A stretch of DNA of 64,000 nt from contig NZ_CP053746.1 in the NCBI RefSeq assembly GCF_013201545.1, forward strand, positions 3,065,001 through 3,129,000, in the 5' to 3' direction. Positions 19,343 to 28,091 of this stretch are shown in pieces. The stretch comes from Pseudomonas graminis (lineage in GTDB: Bacteria > Pseudomonadota > Gammaproteobacteria > Pseudomonadales > Pseudomonadaceae). The notes under the pieces were generated by a model that was not told the origin of the DNA, made no database searches, and saw nothing but the letters and a program-made list of their open reading frames with translations. Position numbers and translations under genes: made by a program. Within the stretch, counting starts at the first letter, position 1. Every line of letters begins with the position of its first letter.

Positions 19343-20797
19343 CTAGTGACGCCAGAACGCCGGGATGCACAGCACCAGCACCGTGATGATCTCCAGCCGC
19401 CCGAGCAGCATGCCCAGGGACAGAATCCACTTGGCGGCGTCCGGCAGCGTCGAGAAATTACCCGCCGGCCCGATAGTTTCACCGAGCCCTGGCCCTACGC
19501 CCGACACGGTACTGGCGGCGCCCGTCAGCGCGGTCATCCAGTCCAGCCCCAGCAGCGACAGCATCAGCGCGATCAGGCAGATGGTGAAGGTGAAGAAAAA
19601 CGAGAAGGTCAGAATCGAGCGCACGATCTCGTCATCCAGCCGGTGCCCGTTGTATTTCTGCTTGATCACCGCGCGCGGGTGAATCAGTTGGTGCAGGTTG
19701 GCGCGCAGCAAAATGTACGCGACCTGAAAGCGGAAGACTTTCACCCCGCCCGCCGTCGACCCCGAACATCCGCCGATGAACCCCAGATAGAAGAACAGCA
19801 TCAGCGCGAAGTTGCCCCACAGGCTGTAATCCCCCAGCGCAAAGCCGGTGGTGGTCACCACCGAGGTCACGTTCAGCGCGACATGACGCAACGCGTCGTA
19901 CCACGGCAGATCGGTCGTCGCCCAGTACCAGGCTCCCATCACCAGCCACGTGACCAGCAGCAGGACGAGGAAACCCTGCACCTGCTGATCCTTGAGCAGA
20001 GCGCCGCGATTGCCCCGCAGTGTCGCCACGTACAGGGTGAACGGCAGGGCGCCGAGGATCATCACGACGATCGCCACCCAATGGACGGCGGGTTGTGGCC
20101 ATTTCGCCAGTGACTGGTCAGAGGTGGAGAACCCTCCCGTCGATATCGCCGACATCGCGTGATTGATGGCGTCGAACAGGCTCATGCCGGCCCACCAGAA
20201 TGCGAGCGTGCCGAGCACGGTAATGCCGAGGTAAACCAGGACGATGAACTTGGCGACCATGTGGGAACGCGGCATGACTTTTTCGGAACGGTCCGACGAC
20301 TCGGTCTGGAACAGGCGCATGCCGCCGATGCGCAACAGCGGCAGAATCGCCACCGCCATGCCGATGAAGCCGATGCCGCCGAGCCAGTGCAGCAACGAAC
20401 GCCAGATGAGGATGCCGGGGGACATGGTGTCCAGGCCGCTGAGCACGGTGGAACCCGTCGCGGTGATGCCGGACATGCTTTCGAAGAAGGAGTCGGTGTA
20501 GCTGATGTGTTGGGTCAGCAAAAACGGCAGCGCCGCGAAGATGCACACAATGACCCAACTGCTGACCGTCAGCAGGTACATGTCGCGCGGGCGCAGTTGC
20601 ACATGCTCTGGCCGGCCCTGGCCCACCAATGCCAGCCCGGACACGAAGGTGATCAGGCTCGACCACAGAAACGACGGCATGTCGGCGGTGCGGTGGAAGA
20701 TCATCAAGGTGATCATCGGCACCACCATGGCGATGGCCAGGGTAATCAGGAAGATGCCGATAATGAAACCGATGATGCGGAGGGTCGGCAACGCCAT
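19343..20797 (-). CDS. trkH: Trk system potassium uptake protein TrkH
   Basis: Pore subunit of the Trk potassium transporter. The 484-residue protein has about ten or more membrane helices and the four selectivity-loop repeats, visible around SGITATGSTVL, SAISTGGFSTSD, SVVTTTGFALGD and STVSGVGPGLGE. It also has the conserved FIGGCSGSTAGGVKVFR. Start ATG 20797 (MALPTLRIIGF); the longer frame adds 12 unconserved residues. TrkA, the regulatory NAD-binding subunit, is not in this window. Divergent from the nitroreductase gene. Confidence 0.95.
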   Translation of the reverse strand: MALPTLRIIGFIIGIFLITLAIAMVVPMITLMIFHRTADMPSFLWSSLITFVSGLALVGQGRPEHVQLRPRDMYLLTVSSWVIVCIFAALPFLLTQHISYTDSFFESMSGITATGSTVLSGLDTMSPGILIWRSLLHWLGGIGFIGMAVAILPLLRIGGMRLFQTESSDRSEKVMPRSHMVAKFIVLVYLGITVLGTLAFWWAGMSLFDAINHAMSAISTGGFSTSDQSLAKWPQPAVHWVAIVVMILGALPFTLYVATLRGNRGALLKDQQVQGFLVLLLVTWLVMGAWYWATTDLPWYDALRHVALNVTSVVTTTGFALGDYSLWGNFALMLFFYLGFIGGCSGSTAGGVKVFRFQVAYILLRANLHQLIHPRAVIKQKYNGHRLDDEIVRSILTFSFFFTFTICLIALMLSLLGLDWMTALTGAASTVSGVGPGLGETIGPAGNFSTLPDAAKWILSLGMLLGRLEIITVLVLCIPAFWRH

Positions 20798-20971
20798 GCA
20801 GTCGCTCTGATCAGGAAGTAAGAGGGCGGCCATTCTACTCGCGAGCCCGTTGGTGTAAACCGAGGCATTTCCGAGAGTGTTGTAAGTAATTGCCCGGGTT
20901 AATCGTTATTGAAGTTCAAGACTGCACCGAGGGCACTACAATGGCCCGTCATTTTTCCTGGAGACGACTTA

Positions 20972-21532
20972 ATGGAAGCGCTCGACGTATTGCTTAATCG
21001 CGTGTCCGTGCCCCGCTTGATCGAACCCGCCCCGGACGCCGAGCAGCGCGAGATCCTCTTTGGCGCCGCCCTGCGCGCGCCTGACCACGGCGTGTTGCGG
21101 CCTTATCGCTTTTTGACCGTCGAAGGCGATGCCCGTCATCGCATGGGCGAATTGCTGGCCCAGGCGTTGATCGACAAAGGCGGCGACGTCGACGCCAAAG
21201 CGCTGGACAAGGCCCGTAACGGCCCGCTTCGCGCACCGTTGGTGGTCGTGGTCATCGCCAGGCTGACCGATCACTTCAAGGTGCCGAAAAAGGAACAAGT
21301 GATCACCGCAGGATGTGCCGCCCACGGAATCCTGCTGGCTGCCTACGCGATGGGTATCGGCGCGGTCTGGCGCTCGGGGGATTTGTCGTACTCTCGCCAC
21401 GTCGCCGAAGGGTTGGGTCTGACAGGCGAAGAAGAAGTCGTCGGCTTTCTCTACCTGGGCACGCCCCAAAACCCGCCGCGTGAACCCGCGAAGCCGGAGG
21501 TGGCTGATTTTGTGAGCGCGTGGGAAGGGTGA
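20972..21532 (+). CDS. Nitroreductase family protein (YdjA-like)
   Basis: A 186-residue FMN-dependent nitroreductase fold. Support: the FMN-contacting RRSVPRL-like start (NRVSVPRLIEPAPD), GAALRAPDHGVLRPYRF (about residues 30-46) and GIGAVWRSGDLSYSRHVAEGLGL. The length and the C-terminal FLYLGTPQNPPREP match the single-domain YdjA subgroup. Natural substrate unknown. The start ATG 20972 follows CCTGGAGACGACTTA. Confidence 0.9.
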   Translation: MEALDVLLNRVSVPRLIEPAPDAEQREILFGAALRAPDHGVLRPYRFLTVEGDARHRMGELLAQALIDKGGDVDAKALDKARNGPLRAPLVVVVIARLTDHFKVPKKEQVITAGCAAHGILLAAYAMGIGAVWRSGDLSYSRHVAEGLGLTGEEEVVGFLYLGTPQNPPREPAKPEVADFVSAWEG

Positions 21533-21558
21533 TGTAACCGTTATAGCCGGCCCCGATT

Positions 21559-21655
21559 TGTAGGACCGGCTTTAGCCGGGAAGGCGTTCTACGTTACGCT
21601 GCAAGATGGATGGCGCCTACACTGGCCTCTTCCCGGCTGAAGCCGGTCCTACTAA
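21559..21655. repeat. REP pair (inverted, CCGGCTTTAGCCGG core)
   Basis: TAGGACCGGCTTTAGCCGGGAAG at 21560-21582 is repeated in inverse orientation as CTTCCCGGCTGAAGCCGGTCCTA at about 21628-21650. The pair lies between two convergent genes, the usual place for such elements. The same core appears at 32121, 43328 and 44652 in this window. Confidence 0.9.
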
Positions 21656-21668
21656 CCACCGCACCCCT

Positions 21669-23009
21669 TCAGCGGGGCTGCGTAGCGATCAGCTCGCGCG
21701 GCACGACGATGCTGGCCACGAACCCGCCCTGCGGGTGATTGCCCAGCACCAGGGTTCCGCCGTGCTTCTCGGCGGCGCGTTTGGCGATCGCCAGACCCAG
21801 CCCGTAACCTGGTGCGGTCTGGTTCGGCGCGCGATAGAAGGGCTCGCCCAACTGCGCCAGATGCTCCGGGTTGGCGCCGGGACCATGATCCCGCACGCTA
21901 AGGCGCAGTTCATCCCCCTCAATGCTCGCGCTCAACTCGATCGGCTGACCTGCCGGATTGAAACGCAGCGCGTTGCGCAGCAGATTATCCAGCGCCCGTT
22001 CCAGCACGCTCGGCCAGCCCTGCAACTGCACGCCTGGCTCCACCGACACCGAAACCGTCTGTTCGCCGATGCCCATCTCCGTCTCGGCCTGCAGATGGTG
22101 CAACAGCCCTGACAGATCCACCGCCGTGGCGCTGCCCATGTCGGCGTCCAGTCGTGCCAGCGCCAGAATCTCGCTGATCAACTCTTCCAGCCGGTCGCAC
22201 TCGCGCGTCAGGCGCGGCCACAGCTTGTCTCGCTCGACCGGTTCGGCACGTTCGGCCAGCGCCAGGGCAATCCGCAGCCGGGCCAGGGGAGAGCGCAGTT
22301 CATGGGAAACGTCACGCAGCAACTGCCGCTGGCTGCTGATCTGACTCTGCAGCCGGGCGCCCATGCGGTTGAAGTCATTTGCCAGCACGCCGAATTCATC
22401 CCGTCGATTAGCCAGTTGCGCCAGGCTGTTTTGCTGGTAGGTGGTCTGGCCGAGATCATGCACCGCGCCGCGCAGACGGCTTAACGGGCGGGTAATCGAC
22501 AGCGTCACCATCAGGCTGAACAACGTCAGCACCACCAGCGCGATACCCAGCGCACTCAGCGGCCAGACCAGACTGTCGCGGTGCCACGCGTCCAGCTCCG
22601 GGTGGGGGATACGGTAAATCAGCAGGTAGGTTTCACCGGTTTTTTCGCTGGTGTATTCGCTGGTCAGGCGCCGCCACGGCAATGGGCGTGTGTCGTCTTT
22701 CTGCCGCTCTTCAAAAGCCGCCGCGCGGGGCGGGAAGGTGCCGGGGATCACCGCTTCGCCGCTGTCGTTCAGCACCTGAACGTCGATGTGGTATTTGCGC
22801 TTGAGGTCTTGCAGATAGTCCTGGGCAGATTTCTCACCTTGGCCTTCGTACAGCTCGACCCATTTCTGCGGCAAGTTATGCAGACCGGGATGACGACTGA
22901 GAATCCAGGCGTCCTGATTGAGCACATGGCCCATCAGAATCGACAGGCCCGCCACCAACGCGATGGCCAGCCAGAAGCTCGCCAGGATTCTCCAGAACAA
23001 TGAACGCAC
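21669..23009 (-). CDS. cpxA: Sensor histidine kinase, CpxA-like
   Basis: An inner-membrane two-component kinase of 446 aa. Order: helix 1 (about residues 8-30), periplasmic sensor domain (about 31-150), helix 2 (about 152-175), HAMP (about 176-228), H-box RDVSHELRSPLARLRIAL with phospho-acceptor His236. The HATPase domain has NLLRNALRFNP (N), RDHGPGANPEHL (G1) and GYGLGLAIAKRAAEKHGG (G2). The operon order response regulator - Spy/CpxP - kinase and the GTAAA repeat before spy support a Cpx-type envelope-stress role. The kinase is separated from spy by a hairpin with a T-rich tail, so it is expressed by read-through or from its own promoter. Confidence 0.85.
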   Translation of the reverse strand: MRSLFWRILASFWLAIALVAGLSILMGHVLNQDAWILSRHPGLHNLPQKWVELYEGQGEKSAQDYLQDLKRKYHIDVQVLNDSGEAVIPGTFPPRAAAFEERQKDDTRPLPWRRLTSEYTSEKTGETYLLIYRIPHPELDAWHRDSLVWPLSALGIALVVLTLFSLMVTLSITRPLSRLRGAVHDLGQTTYQQNSLAQLANRRDEFGVLANDFNRMGARLQSQISSQRQLLRDVSHELRSPLARLRIALALAERAEPVERDKLWPRLTRECDRLEELISEILALARLDADMGSATAVDLSGLLHHLQAETEMGIGEQTVSVSVEPGVQLQGWPSVLERALDNLLRNALRFNPAGQPIELSASIEGDELRLSVRDHGPGANPEHLAQLGEPFYRAPNQTAPGYGLGLAIAKRAAEKHGGTLVLGNHPQGGFVASIVVPRELIATQPR

Positions 23010-23032
23010 GTGCTGCCCTCAACCCGGTTCGT

Positions 23033-23070
23033 CAAACAGAAAACCCGACACGCCGGGAAGCGTGTCGGGT
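23033..23070 (-). terminator. Rho-independent terminator downstream of the Spy-like gene
   Basis: An 11-bp perfect stem (ACCCGACACGC at 23043-23053 with GCGTGTCGGGT at 23060-23070) and a 6-base loop, followed on the minus strand by TTTTCTGTTTG. It lies between the spy-like stop and the kinase start and would reduce kinase transcription relative to the chaperone. Confidence 0.8.
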
Positions 23071-23102
23071 TGGGGGAAGTGTAATGCCGCGCCAGCAGGC
23101 AG

Positions 23103-23546
23103 TTACTGGGTTTTTTGCGCTTTCTGCGCTTTCCAGGCTTCGAACTCGGCGCGGTCCGCGCGGCGCTGGGCTTCGTCTTTCTGGACCTGGTCGAAGGTCT
23201 TCTGTTGCTCCGGCGTCAGCAGGGCGCGGATGTCGGACTGCGTTTTAGCACGGGCGGCGTCCTGTTCATCCTTCATCGCCTTCTGGTCGGCAGCCGACAG
23301 CTTGGCCAGGTACTTCTGGGTGATCTCGTTGCGGCCGTGCCATTGAGCGCCCATCAGCCTGTCGACTTGCTGACGTTGTTCCGGGGTCAGGTTCAGCTTG
23401 TCCATCGGGCCTTTACGGTGATGCATGCCGGGGCCATCGAAGCCTGGGCCGCCAGGGCCACCCATCGGGCCGCCTTCCGGAGGCATGGCCATTGCGACGG
23501 TAGGCAGGGCTGCGGCGAACATCAAAGCCATCAAAGTCTTGCGCAT
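23103..23546 (-). CDS. Spy/CpxP family periplasmic LTXXQ-motif protein
   Basis: A periplasmic stress chaperone or adaptor. The N-terminal MRKTLMALMFAAALPTVAMA is a Sec signal peptide, followed by a Gly/Pro/Met-rich linker (about residues 22-48). A helical domain with two LTPEQ motifs (LTPEQRQQVDRL and LTPEQQKTFDQV) follows, the hallmark of Spy/CpxP. The protein is 147 aa. It sits between its presumed response regulator and sensor kinase, and a GTAAA-N6-GTAAA direct repeat lies about 85 bases upstream of the ATG. In E. coli the CpxP protein restrains CpxA; here that is inference. The ribosome-binding site AAGGAGA is clear. Confidence 0.9.
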   Translation of the reverse strand: MRKTLMALMFAAALPTVAMAMPPEGGPMGGPGGPGFDGPGMHHRKGPMDKLNLTPEQRQQVDRLMGAQWHGRNEITQKYLAKLSAADQKAMKDEQDAARAKTQSDIRALLTPEQQKTFDQVQKDEAQRRADRAEFEAWKAQKAQKTQ

Positions 23547-23629
23547 GGTGAATCTCCTTGTCTCGATTTCGGCTCTGTGCCGGTTGAGGCCAGTTTAGGG
23601 AGATCAAGGTCAAGCGAGGTCAGGCGTCG

Positions 23630-23645
23630 GTAAAGCTTGGGTAAA
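23630..23645 (+). promoter_or_regulatory. Candidate CpxR box (GTAAA-N6-GTAAA) upstream of spy
   Basis: The plus strand reads GTAAAGCTTGGGTAAA: two direct GTAAA repeats separated by six bases, 84 bases upstream of the spy start codon (spy is on the minus strand). The known CpxR recognition sequence is two GTAAA repeats separated by about five bases. Its place in the interval between regulator and chaperone gene is strong context. The spacing of six and the orientation relative to spy are departures from the textbook site. Confidence 0.6.
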
Positions 23646-23696
23646 GGGGGCGCGCTGGCGTGTTGACGTAGTGTGCCTGCTACCGAGTGCGCGCCC

Positions 23697-23788
23697 AGCT
23701 GTAAGCGGCAAGCCACAAGCTTCAAGCCAGAAGCGGTCCGGCGTCGCTGCCGATGCTGTCGCTTTTACTTGCAGCTTGAAGCTTGCCA
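23697..23788. repeat. Imperfect inverted intergenic repeat (AAGCTTCAAG / CTTGAAGCTT)
   Basis: GTAAGCGGCAAGCCACAAGC and the adjacent TTCAAG (23701-23726) are mirrored by CTTGCAGCTTGAAGCTTGCC (23768-23787). This is a dispersed Pseudomonas intergenic repeat of unknown function located at the 3' side of the response-regulator gene. It may act as a transcript end or a stabilising structure. Confidence 0.7.
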
Positions 23789-23803
23789 CTATCAGCTGCC
23801 TCG

Positions 23804-24481
23804 CTAGAGGCTGTAATAATACCCACGGCTGCGCAGGGCCACGATGCGCGGGCGGCCGTCGGCGTGAGGACCGATCTTCTTGCGCAGGTTGCTGACGTGC
23901 ATATCAAGGCTGCGGTCGTAGAGGGTAAGCTTGCGACCCAGGGCCAGTTGCGCCAGCTCCTGCTTTTCCAGCGGCTCGCCGGGCTGACCAAGCAAGGCTT
24001 CAAGAAGGCGCGCTTCGGAAACGGTGAGGGTGAATTCCTGCTCGTCAATCGTGACCACACCGCGCGCCGGACTGAAGCACAGGTCACCCAGCTCGATCTG
24101 GGACGACACCGCCGTGGGGTGGCTGCGGCGCAACACGGCACGCAGACGTGCGGTCAGTTCGCGTGGGTCGCAGGGCTTGGCCAAGTAATCGTCGGCGCCC
24201 AGCTCCAGACCGAGGATACGGTCCAGCGGTTCGCCGCGCGCCGAGAGCATCAGCACGGGGAGGTCTGGGTGATCGGTGCGCAATTGTTTGAGCAGTTCCA
24301 GACCGCTGCCGTCGGGGAGCATCACGTCCAGCACCACCGCAGCGGGTGCAAATTCAGCGAGCGCCTTGCGCGCGCTCTGGCCATCGTGGCAGGCGCGCAC
24401 GGCGAACCCTTCCTGACTCAACCAACTGCTCAGAAGCTCACAGAGCTCCTGGTCATCATCAATAAGTAACAGCTCGCTCAT
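23804..24481 (-). CDS. cpxR: OmpR/PhoB-family response regulator, CpxR-like
   Basis: A 225-residue two-component regulator. The receiver domain has the acidic pair in LLIDDDQEL, phospho-acceptor Asp52 in VVLDVMLPDGSG, and LSARGEPLDRILGLELGADDYLAKP containing the conserved Thr/Ser position and Lys. The C-terminal winged helix ends in RSLDMHVSNLRKKIGP and RSRGYYYSL. It is the first gene of the regulator - spy - kinase set. Assignment to CpxR rests on neighbours and on the GTAAA repeat before spy. Confidence 0.85.
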   Translation of the reverse strand: MSELLLIDDDQELCELLSSWLSQEGFAVRACHDGQSARKALAEFAPAAVVLDVMLPDGSGLELLKQLRTDHPDLPVLMLSARGEPLDRILGLELGADDYLAKPCDPRELTARLRAVLRRSHPTAVSSQIELGDLCFSPARGVVTIDEQEFTLTVSEARLLEALLGQPGEPLEKQELAQLALGRKLTLYDRSLDMHVSNLRKKIGPHADGRPRIVALRSRGYYYSL

Positions 24482-24753
24482 GACTCACTCAATTTAGCCA
24501 GTGCCGACGACGTCTACGCCAGCCGCTGGCAAAGATACCGCACTGGAGGGCCACCCTTGCTGCGTGACCCCTCGCGACAAACCATTATTGTTCGATCAAC
24601 ACCCACAAGGCATGACCGCCCGTGCCTCTTTGAGCCGCAGTTAAAGCCTTTGGTTCTAGCAACGTATCGGCAGGGCGGTGCGAAGGGTGAGCTTTAGCGT
24701 GCGGGTTGAAGGCGGCCCGACTCGTGAAAAAAGCCGGGTGCTCGACTGACGTA

Positions 24754-25053
24754 TCAGGGAAGGACTTGCTTGAAGGGTTTGACGACCACGCCAGCGTAGA
24801 CACCCGCTGCGACGTAGGGATCAGCATCGGCCCAGGCTTGGGCGTCCTTGAGCGACTCGAATTCGGCGACGATCAGGCTGCCGGTAAACCCTGCCGTGCC
24901 CGGGTCGATACTGTCTATCGCAGGCATCGGGCCCGCAAGGACGATGCGGCCCTCGGCTTTCATTGCGTTCAAACGCTCCAGATGCGCAGGGCGTGCGGCC
25001 AGGCGTTTTTCCAGCGAGTTGGCGACGTCGGTTGCCACGATTGCGTAGAGCAT
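24754..25053 (-). CDS. YciI family protein
   Basis: A 99-residue protein of the YciI (DGPF-related, alpha-beta barrel) family. Features: [28 protein letters not shown] with the conserved His, [38 protein letters not shown] and the C-terminal [11 protein letters not shown]. The His-Asp pair is typical; the biochemical function is not established. The start ATG 25053 is 1 base after the yciB stop codon and is preceded by AGAGGACTG, so it is the downstream gene of a yciB-yciI operon. Confidence 0.9.
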   Translation of the reverse strand: MLYAIVATDVANSLEKRLAARPAHLERLNAMKAEGRIVLAGPMPAIDSIDPGTAGFTGSLIVAEFESLKDAQAWADADPYVAAGVYAGVVVKPFKQVLP

Positions 25054-25054
25054 G

Positions 25055-25663
25055 TCAGTCCTCTCTTTTTTTGTTTGAAGGCTGGGTGGACGGGTCGGCG
25101 TCATGGATATGGCGGGCGAGGAAGATGCCCTGGCCGACCAGGAACAGCAGGGTCATCCCCAGGCTGCCGAACACCTTGAAGTCGACCCAGAATTCTTGAT
25201 AGGTAAACGCCACATAGAGATTGGCCGCGCCGCAGAACAGGAAGAACACGATCCAGGCGATGTTCAGCTTGGTCCAGACCGCCTGCGGCAGGGTCAGCGC
25301 GTGACCCATGATGCGTTGAATCAACAGACGGTCGCCAATGAAGTGACTGCCGGCGAAGATCAGCGCGAAGACCCAATTGACGACTGGTGCTTTCCACTTC
25401 AGGAAGGTTTCGCTGTGGAAGGCCAGGGTCAGGCTACCGAAGACCAGACAGGCAATCAGCGTCAGCCACTGACTTTTTTCCAGTTTGCCCTGACGGACAT
25501 AAAGGACGCCGTAGACCACTAGGGAACTGGCGATCAGCATCGCGGTGGCGCTGTAAATCCCGCCTACCATGAAGCTGTGGCCAAGGACATCGACGGCTTG
25601 CGGGCTGATTTTGTAAACGATGAAGAACAGGATGAGCGGGATGAAGTCGATGAATTGTTTCAC
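25055..25663 (-). CDS. yciB: Inner membrane-spanning septation protein YciB (septation protein A)
   Basis: A 202-residue membrane protein with five predicted helices. Family motifs: [26 protein letters not shown] at the N-terminus and [25 protein letters not shown] in the middle. The start is GTG 25663, since the family begins with KQFIDFIP directly after the initiator. An ATG further upstream would add 13 unrelated residues. YciB/IspA is known to affect cell-envelope synthesis and septation. The 5' end faces the divergent rnm gene. Confidence 0.93.
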   Translation of the reverse strand: MKQFIDFIPLILFFIVYKISPQAVDVLGHSFMVGGIYSATAMLIASSLVVYGVLYVRQGKLEKSQWLTLIACLVFGSLTLAFHSETFLKWKAPVVNWVFALIFAGSHFIGDRLLIQRIMGHALTLPQAVWTKLNIAWIVFFLFCGAANLYVAFTYQEFWVDFKVFGSLGMTLLFLVGQGIFLARHIHDADPSTQPSNKKRED

Positions 25664-25728
25664 AGTAAGAGCCAGAAGCTGGATGTGACGGCATAATAAC
25701 AAACATCAATGACTGCGAAAGCGCCCCT

Positions 25729-26589
25729 ATGAACGTCGATCTGCACTGCCACAGTACCGCTTCCGATGGCGCCCTTGCGCCCGCGGTACTTGTCGCGCGT
25801 GCCCACGAGCACGGCGTCAAAGTCCTCGCGCTGACCGATCACGACACCCTTGAAGGCCTGGCCGAGGCCCGTGCTGCGGCGCTTGCGCTGGGTATGCAGC
25901 TGATTGATGGCATCGAATTGTCCTGCACTTGGGGTGGTGCCACCATTCACGTACTGGGCTACGGATTCGACGTAGATGCCCCGCAATTGCGTGAGGCCAT
26001 CGAGCAGTTGCATACGGGTCGCTGGTTGCGGGCCGAAGAAATAAGCCGAAAGTTGGCGATGAAAGGTATGCCCGGCGCGCTCGAAGGTGCGCGCGCGGTG
26101 CAGCAGGCGCTGGGCGACAGCGGCAATGCGCCGGCCCGACCGCATTTTGCCGACTTTCTGGTCAATCAGGGTTTCGTCAAAGATCGCGCCGAAGCGTTCC
26201 GCAAATGGCTTGGTGCGGGCAAACTGGGCGACGTCAAGCAACACTGGCCGACCCTTGAGGAAACGGTGGCGACCCTGCGCGCCGCCGGGGCCTGGATCAG
26301 CCTTGCGCACCCTTCGCATTACGATTTCACTCGCAGCAAGCGTCGCAAGCTGGTCGCCGACTTCATCCAGGCCGGCGGCCACGCAATAGAAGTGGTCAAC
26401 GGCCTGCAGCCTGCCGATCAGGTCGGCAGTCTGGCGATTCTGGCCCGTGAGTTCGGTCTGCTGGTCAGTGCCGGCAGTGATTTTCATGCCCCAGGCGCAT
26501 GGTCTGAAATCGGCGTTTATCGCCCATTGCCCGAAGACCTGCCGCCCCTTTGGTGTCGGTTCAAACATGACCAGCCTACTGCCGTCTGA
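25729..26589 (+). CDS. rnm: PHP-domain phosphoesterase, RNase AM / Rnm (YciV, TrpH) type
   Basis: A 286-residue PHP-fold metal-dependent phosphoesterase. Metal ligands are seen in MNVDLHCHSTASDG (H-x-H), LALTDHDTLEGL (D-H-D), GIELSC (E), ISLAHPSHYDF (H) and SAGSDFHAPG (D-x-H). The E. coli homologue Rnm (YciV) is a 5'-3' exonuclease that trims the 5' ends of rRNAs and acts on 3',5'-nucleoside bisphosphates. It is divergent from yciB and followed within 14 bases by yciO, the same yciV-yciO pairing found in enterobacteria. Confidence 0.88.
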   Translation: MNVDLHCHSTASDGALAPAVLVARAHEHGVKVLALTDHDTLEGLAEARAAALALGMQLIDGIELSCTWGGATIHVLGYGFDVDAPQLREAIEQLHTGRWLRAEEISRKLAMKGMPGALEGARAVQQALGDSGNAPARPHFADFLVNQGFVKDRAEAFRKWLGAGKLGDVKQHWPTLEETVATLRAAGAWISLAHPSHYDFTRSKRRKLVADFIQAGGHAIEVVNGLQPADQVGSLAILAREFGLLVSAGSDFHAPGAWSEIGVYRPLPEDLPPLWCRFKHDQPTAV

Positions 26590-26602
26590 ACAGGAAATTA
26601 CC

Positions 26603-27235
26603 GTGAGTCAATTTTTCCAGGTCCACCCGGAGAATCCGCAAGCGCGCCTGATCAAGCAGGCCGTGGAAATCATCCGGGCGGGCGGTCTGGTGGTGTATCC
26701 CACCGATTCGTCCTACGCATTGGGTTGCCAGATGGGCGACAAGACGGCCGTCGAACGCATCCGTCGCCTGCGTCAACTCGATGACAAACACAATTTCACG
26801 CTGATGTGCAGCGACCTGTCCCAACTGGGGTTGTTCGCCAAGGTCGACACGGCGGCGTTCCGCGTGCTCAAGGCGCATACGCCGGGGCCGTACACCTTCA
26901 TCCTCGGCGCCACCCGTGACGTGCCGCGTCTGGTCCTGCACCCCAAGCGTCGGACCATCGGCCTGCGCGTGCCGGGTCATCCCATCGCCCAGGCGCTGCT
27001 GCAGGAACTGGGCGAGCCGCTGATGAGCGTGAGCCTGATCATGCCCGGCGAGACCATTCCGATGAGTGACCCTTACGAGATGCGCGGGATCCTCGAGCAT
27101 CAGGTGGACCTGATCATCGACGCAGGCGAGGGCGGCATTTCGGCTTCGACCGTTGTCAACCTGACCGATGGCGAGCCGCAGGTGGTGCGCGTGGGTTGCG
27201 GCGATCCGACGCCGTTCGGGGTCGAAGTCGAGTGA
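26603..27235 (+). CDS. yciO: YciO, Sua5/YrdC/TsaC-family protein
   Basis: A 210-residue YrdC-like fold protein. Support: IRAGGLVVYPTDSSYALGCQMG (about residues 24-45), KHNFTLMCSDLSQL, PGPYTFILGATRDVPR and RRTIGLRVPGHP. These match the YciO subgroup, a paralogue of TsaC, the enzyme that makes threonylcarbamoyl-AMP for tRNA t6A. The cellular role of YciO is less certain. Start GTG 26603 (MSQFFQVHPENPQ). Its stop codon overlaps the scpA start (GTGA). Confidence 0.9.
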   Translation: MSQFFQVHPENPQARLIKQAVEIIRAGGLVVYPTDSSYALGCQMGDKTAVERIRRLRQLDDKHNFTLMCSDLSQLGLFAKVDTAAFRVLKAHTPGPYTFILGATRDVPRLVLHPKRRTIGLRVPGHPIAQALLQELGEPLMSVSLIMPGETIPMSDPYEMRGILEHQVDLIIDAGEGGISASTVVNLTDGEPQVVRVGCGDPTPFGVEVE

Positions 27236-28074
27236 CCGAGGCGCAAACGCCGGATGTTCAGACCGACGCTCACATCGACCCGCAGGCCAACGCCCAGCAG
27301 GAGCTGCCGTTTGCCATGGTCTACGGTCAGGCCGTCACACAGATGCCGGTCGACCTGTACATCCCGCCGGATGCGCTGGAAGTGTTCCTCGAAGCCTTCG
27401 AAGGCCCGCTGGACCTCCTGCTTTACCTGATTCGCAAACAGAACATCAACATCCTCGACATCCCGGTGGCGGAAATCACCCGTCAGTACATGGGTTACGT
27501 CGAGCTGATGAAAACCGTGCGCCTGGAGCTCGCCGCCGAGTACCTGGTCATGGCGGCCATGCTCGCCGAGATCAAATCGCGCATGTTGTTGCCCCGCTCG
27601 GAAATGGCCGAAGAGGAAGAGGGCGACCCCCGCGCCGAACTGATCCGCCGCTTGCAGCAATATGAGCGGTTCAAGGCGGCGGCAGAAAGCATCGATCAGC
27701 TGTCTCGCGTGGGCCGTGACGTACTGGTGCCCAGGCTGGAGGCCCCCGAAGCGCGGGTGCGCAAGTTGTTGCCGGATGTCGCCCTCGAAGAGCTGTTGAT
27801 GTCGATGGCCGACGTGCTGCGTCGTGGCGACATGTTTGAAAGCCACCAGGTCAGCCGCGAAGCACTGTCCACCCGCGAGCGCATGAGCGATGTGCTGGAG
27901 CGCTTGAAAGGCGCGGGTTTCGTGCCCTTCGCCGAGCTATTCACGGCAGAAGAGGGGCGGCTGGGTGTGGTGGTGACGTTTATGGCTGTGCTGGAACTGG
28001 TCAAGGAGCAACTGGTGGAGCTGGTGCAAAACGAAGCCTTCGCCGTCATTCATGTGCGGGCGCGAGCCGAATAA
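27232..28074 (+). CDS. scpA: Segregation and condensation protein A
   Basis: The kleisin subunit of the SMC-ScpAB condensin, which compacts and separates chromosomes. Seen: the N-terminal helix PLDLLLYLIRKQNINILDIPVAEITRQYM, AAEYLVMAAMLAEIKSRMLLPR, and the C-terminal winged-helix region ending in VTFMAVLELVKEQLVELVQNEAFAVIHV. At 280 aa it carries an N-terminal extension of about 45 residues, typical of Pseudomonas. The start GTG 27232 overlaps the yciO stop; no better ATG lies upstream. Confidence 0.95.
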   Translation: MTEAQTPDVQTDAHIDPQANAQQELPFAMVYGQAVTQMPVDLYIPPDALEVFLEAFEGPLDLLLYLIRKQNINILDIPVAEITRQYMGYVELMKTVRLELAAEYLVMAAMLAEIKSRMLLPRSEMAEEEEGDPRAELIRRLQQYERFKAAAESIDQLSRVGRDVLVPRLEAPEARVRKLLPDVALEELLMSMADVLRRGDMFESHQVSREALSTRERMSDVLERLKGAGFVPFAELFTAEEGRLGVVVTFMAVLELVKEQLVELVQNEAFAVIHVRARAE

Positions 28075-28091
28075 AGAGCAAGAACTGATCA

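Noticed and set aside
24482..24753. Small gene or RNA between the response regulator and yciI
   Set aside because: Only short frames without ribosome-binding sites and no convincing hairpin with a T-tract were found.
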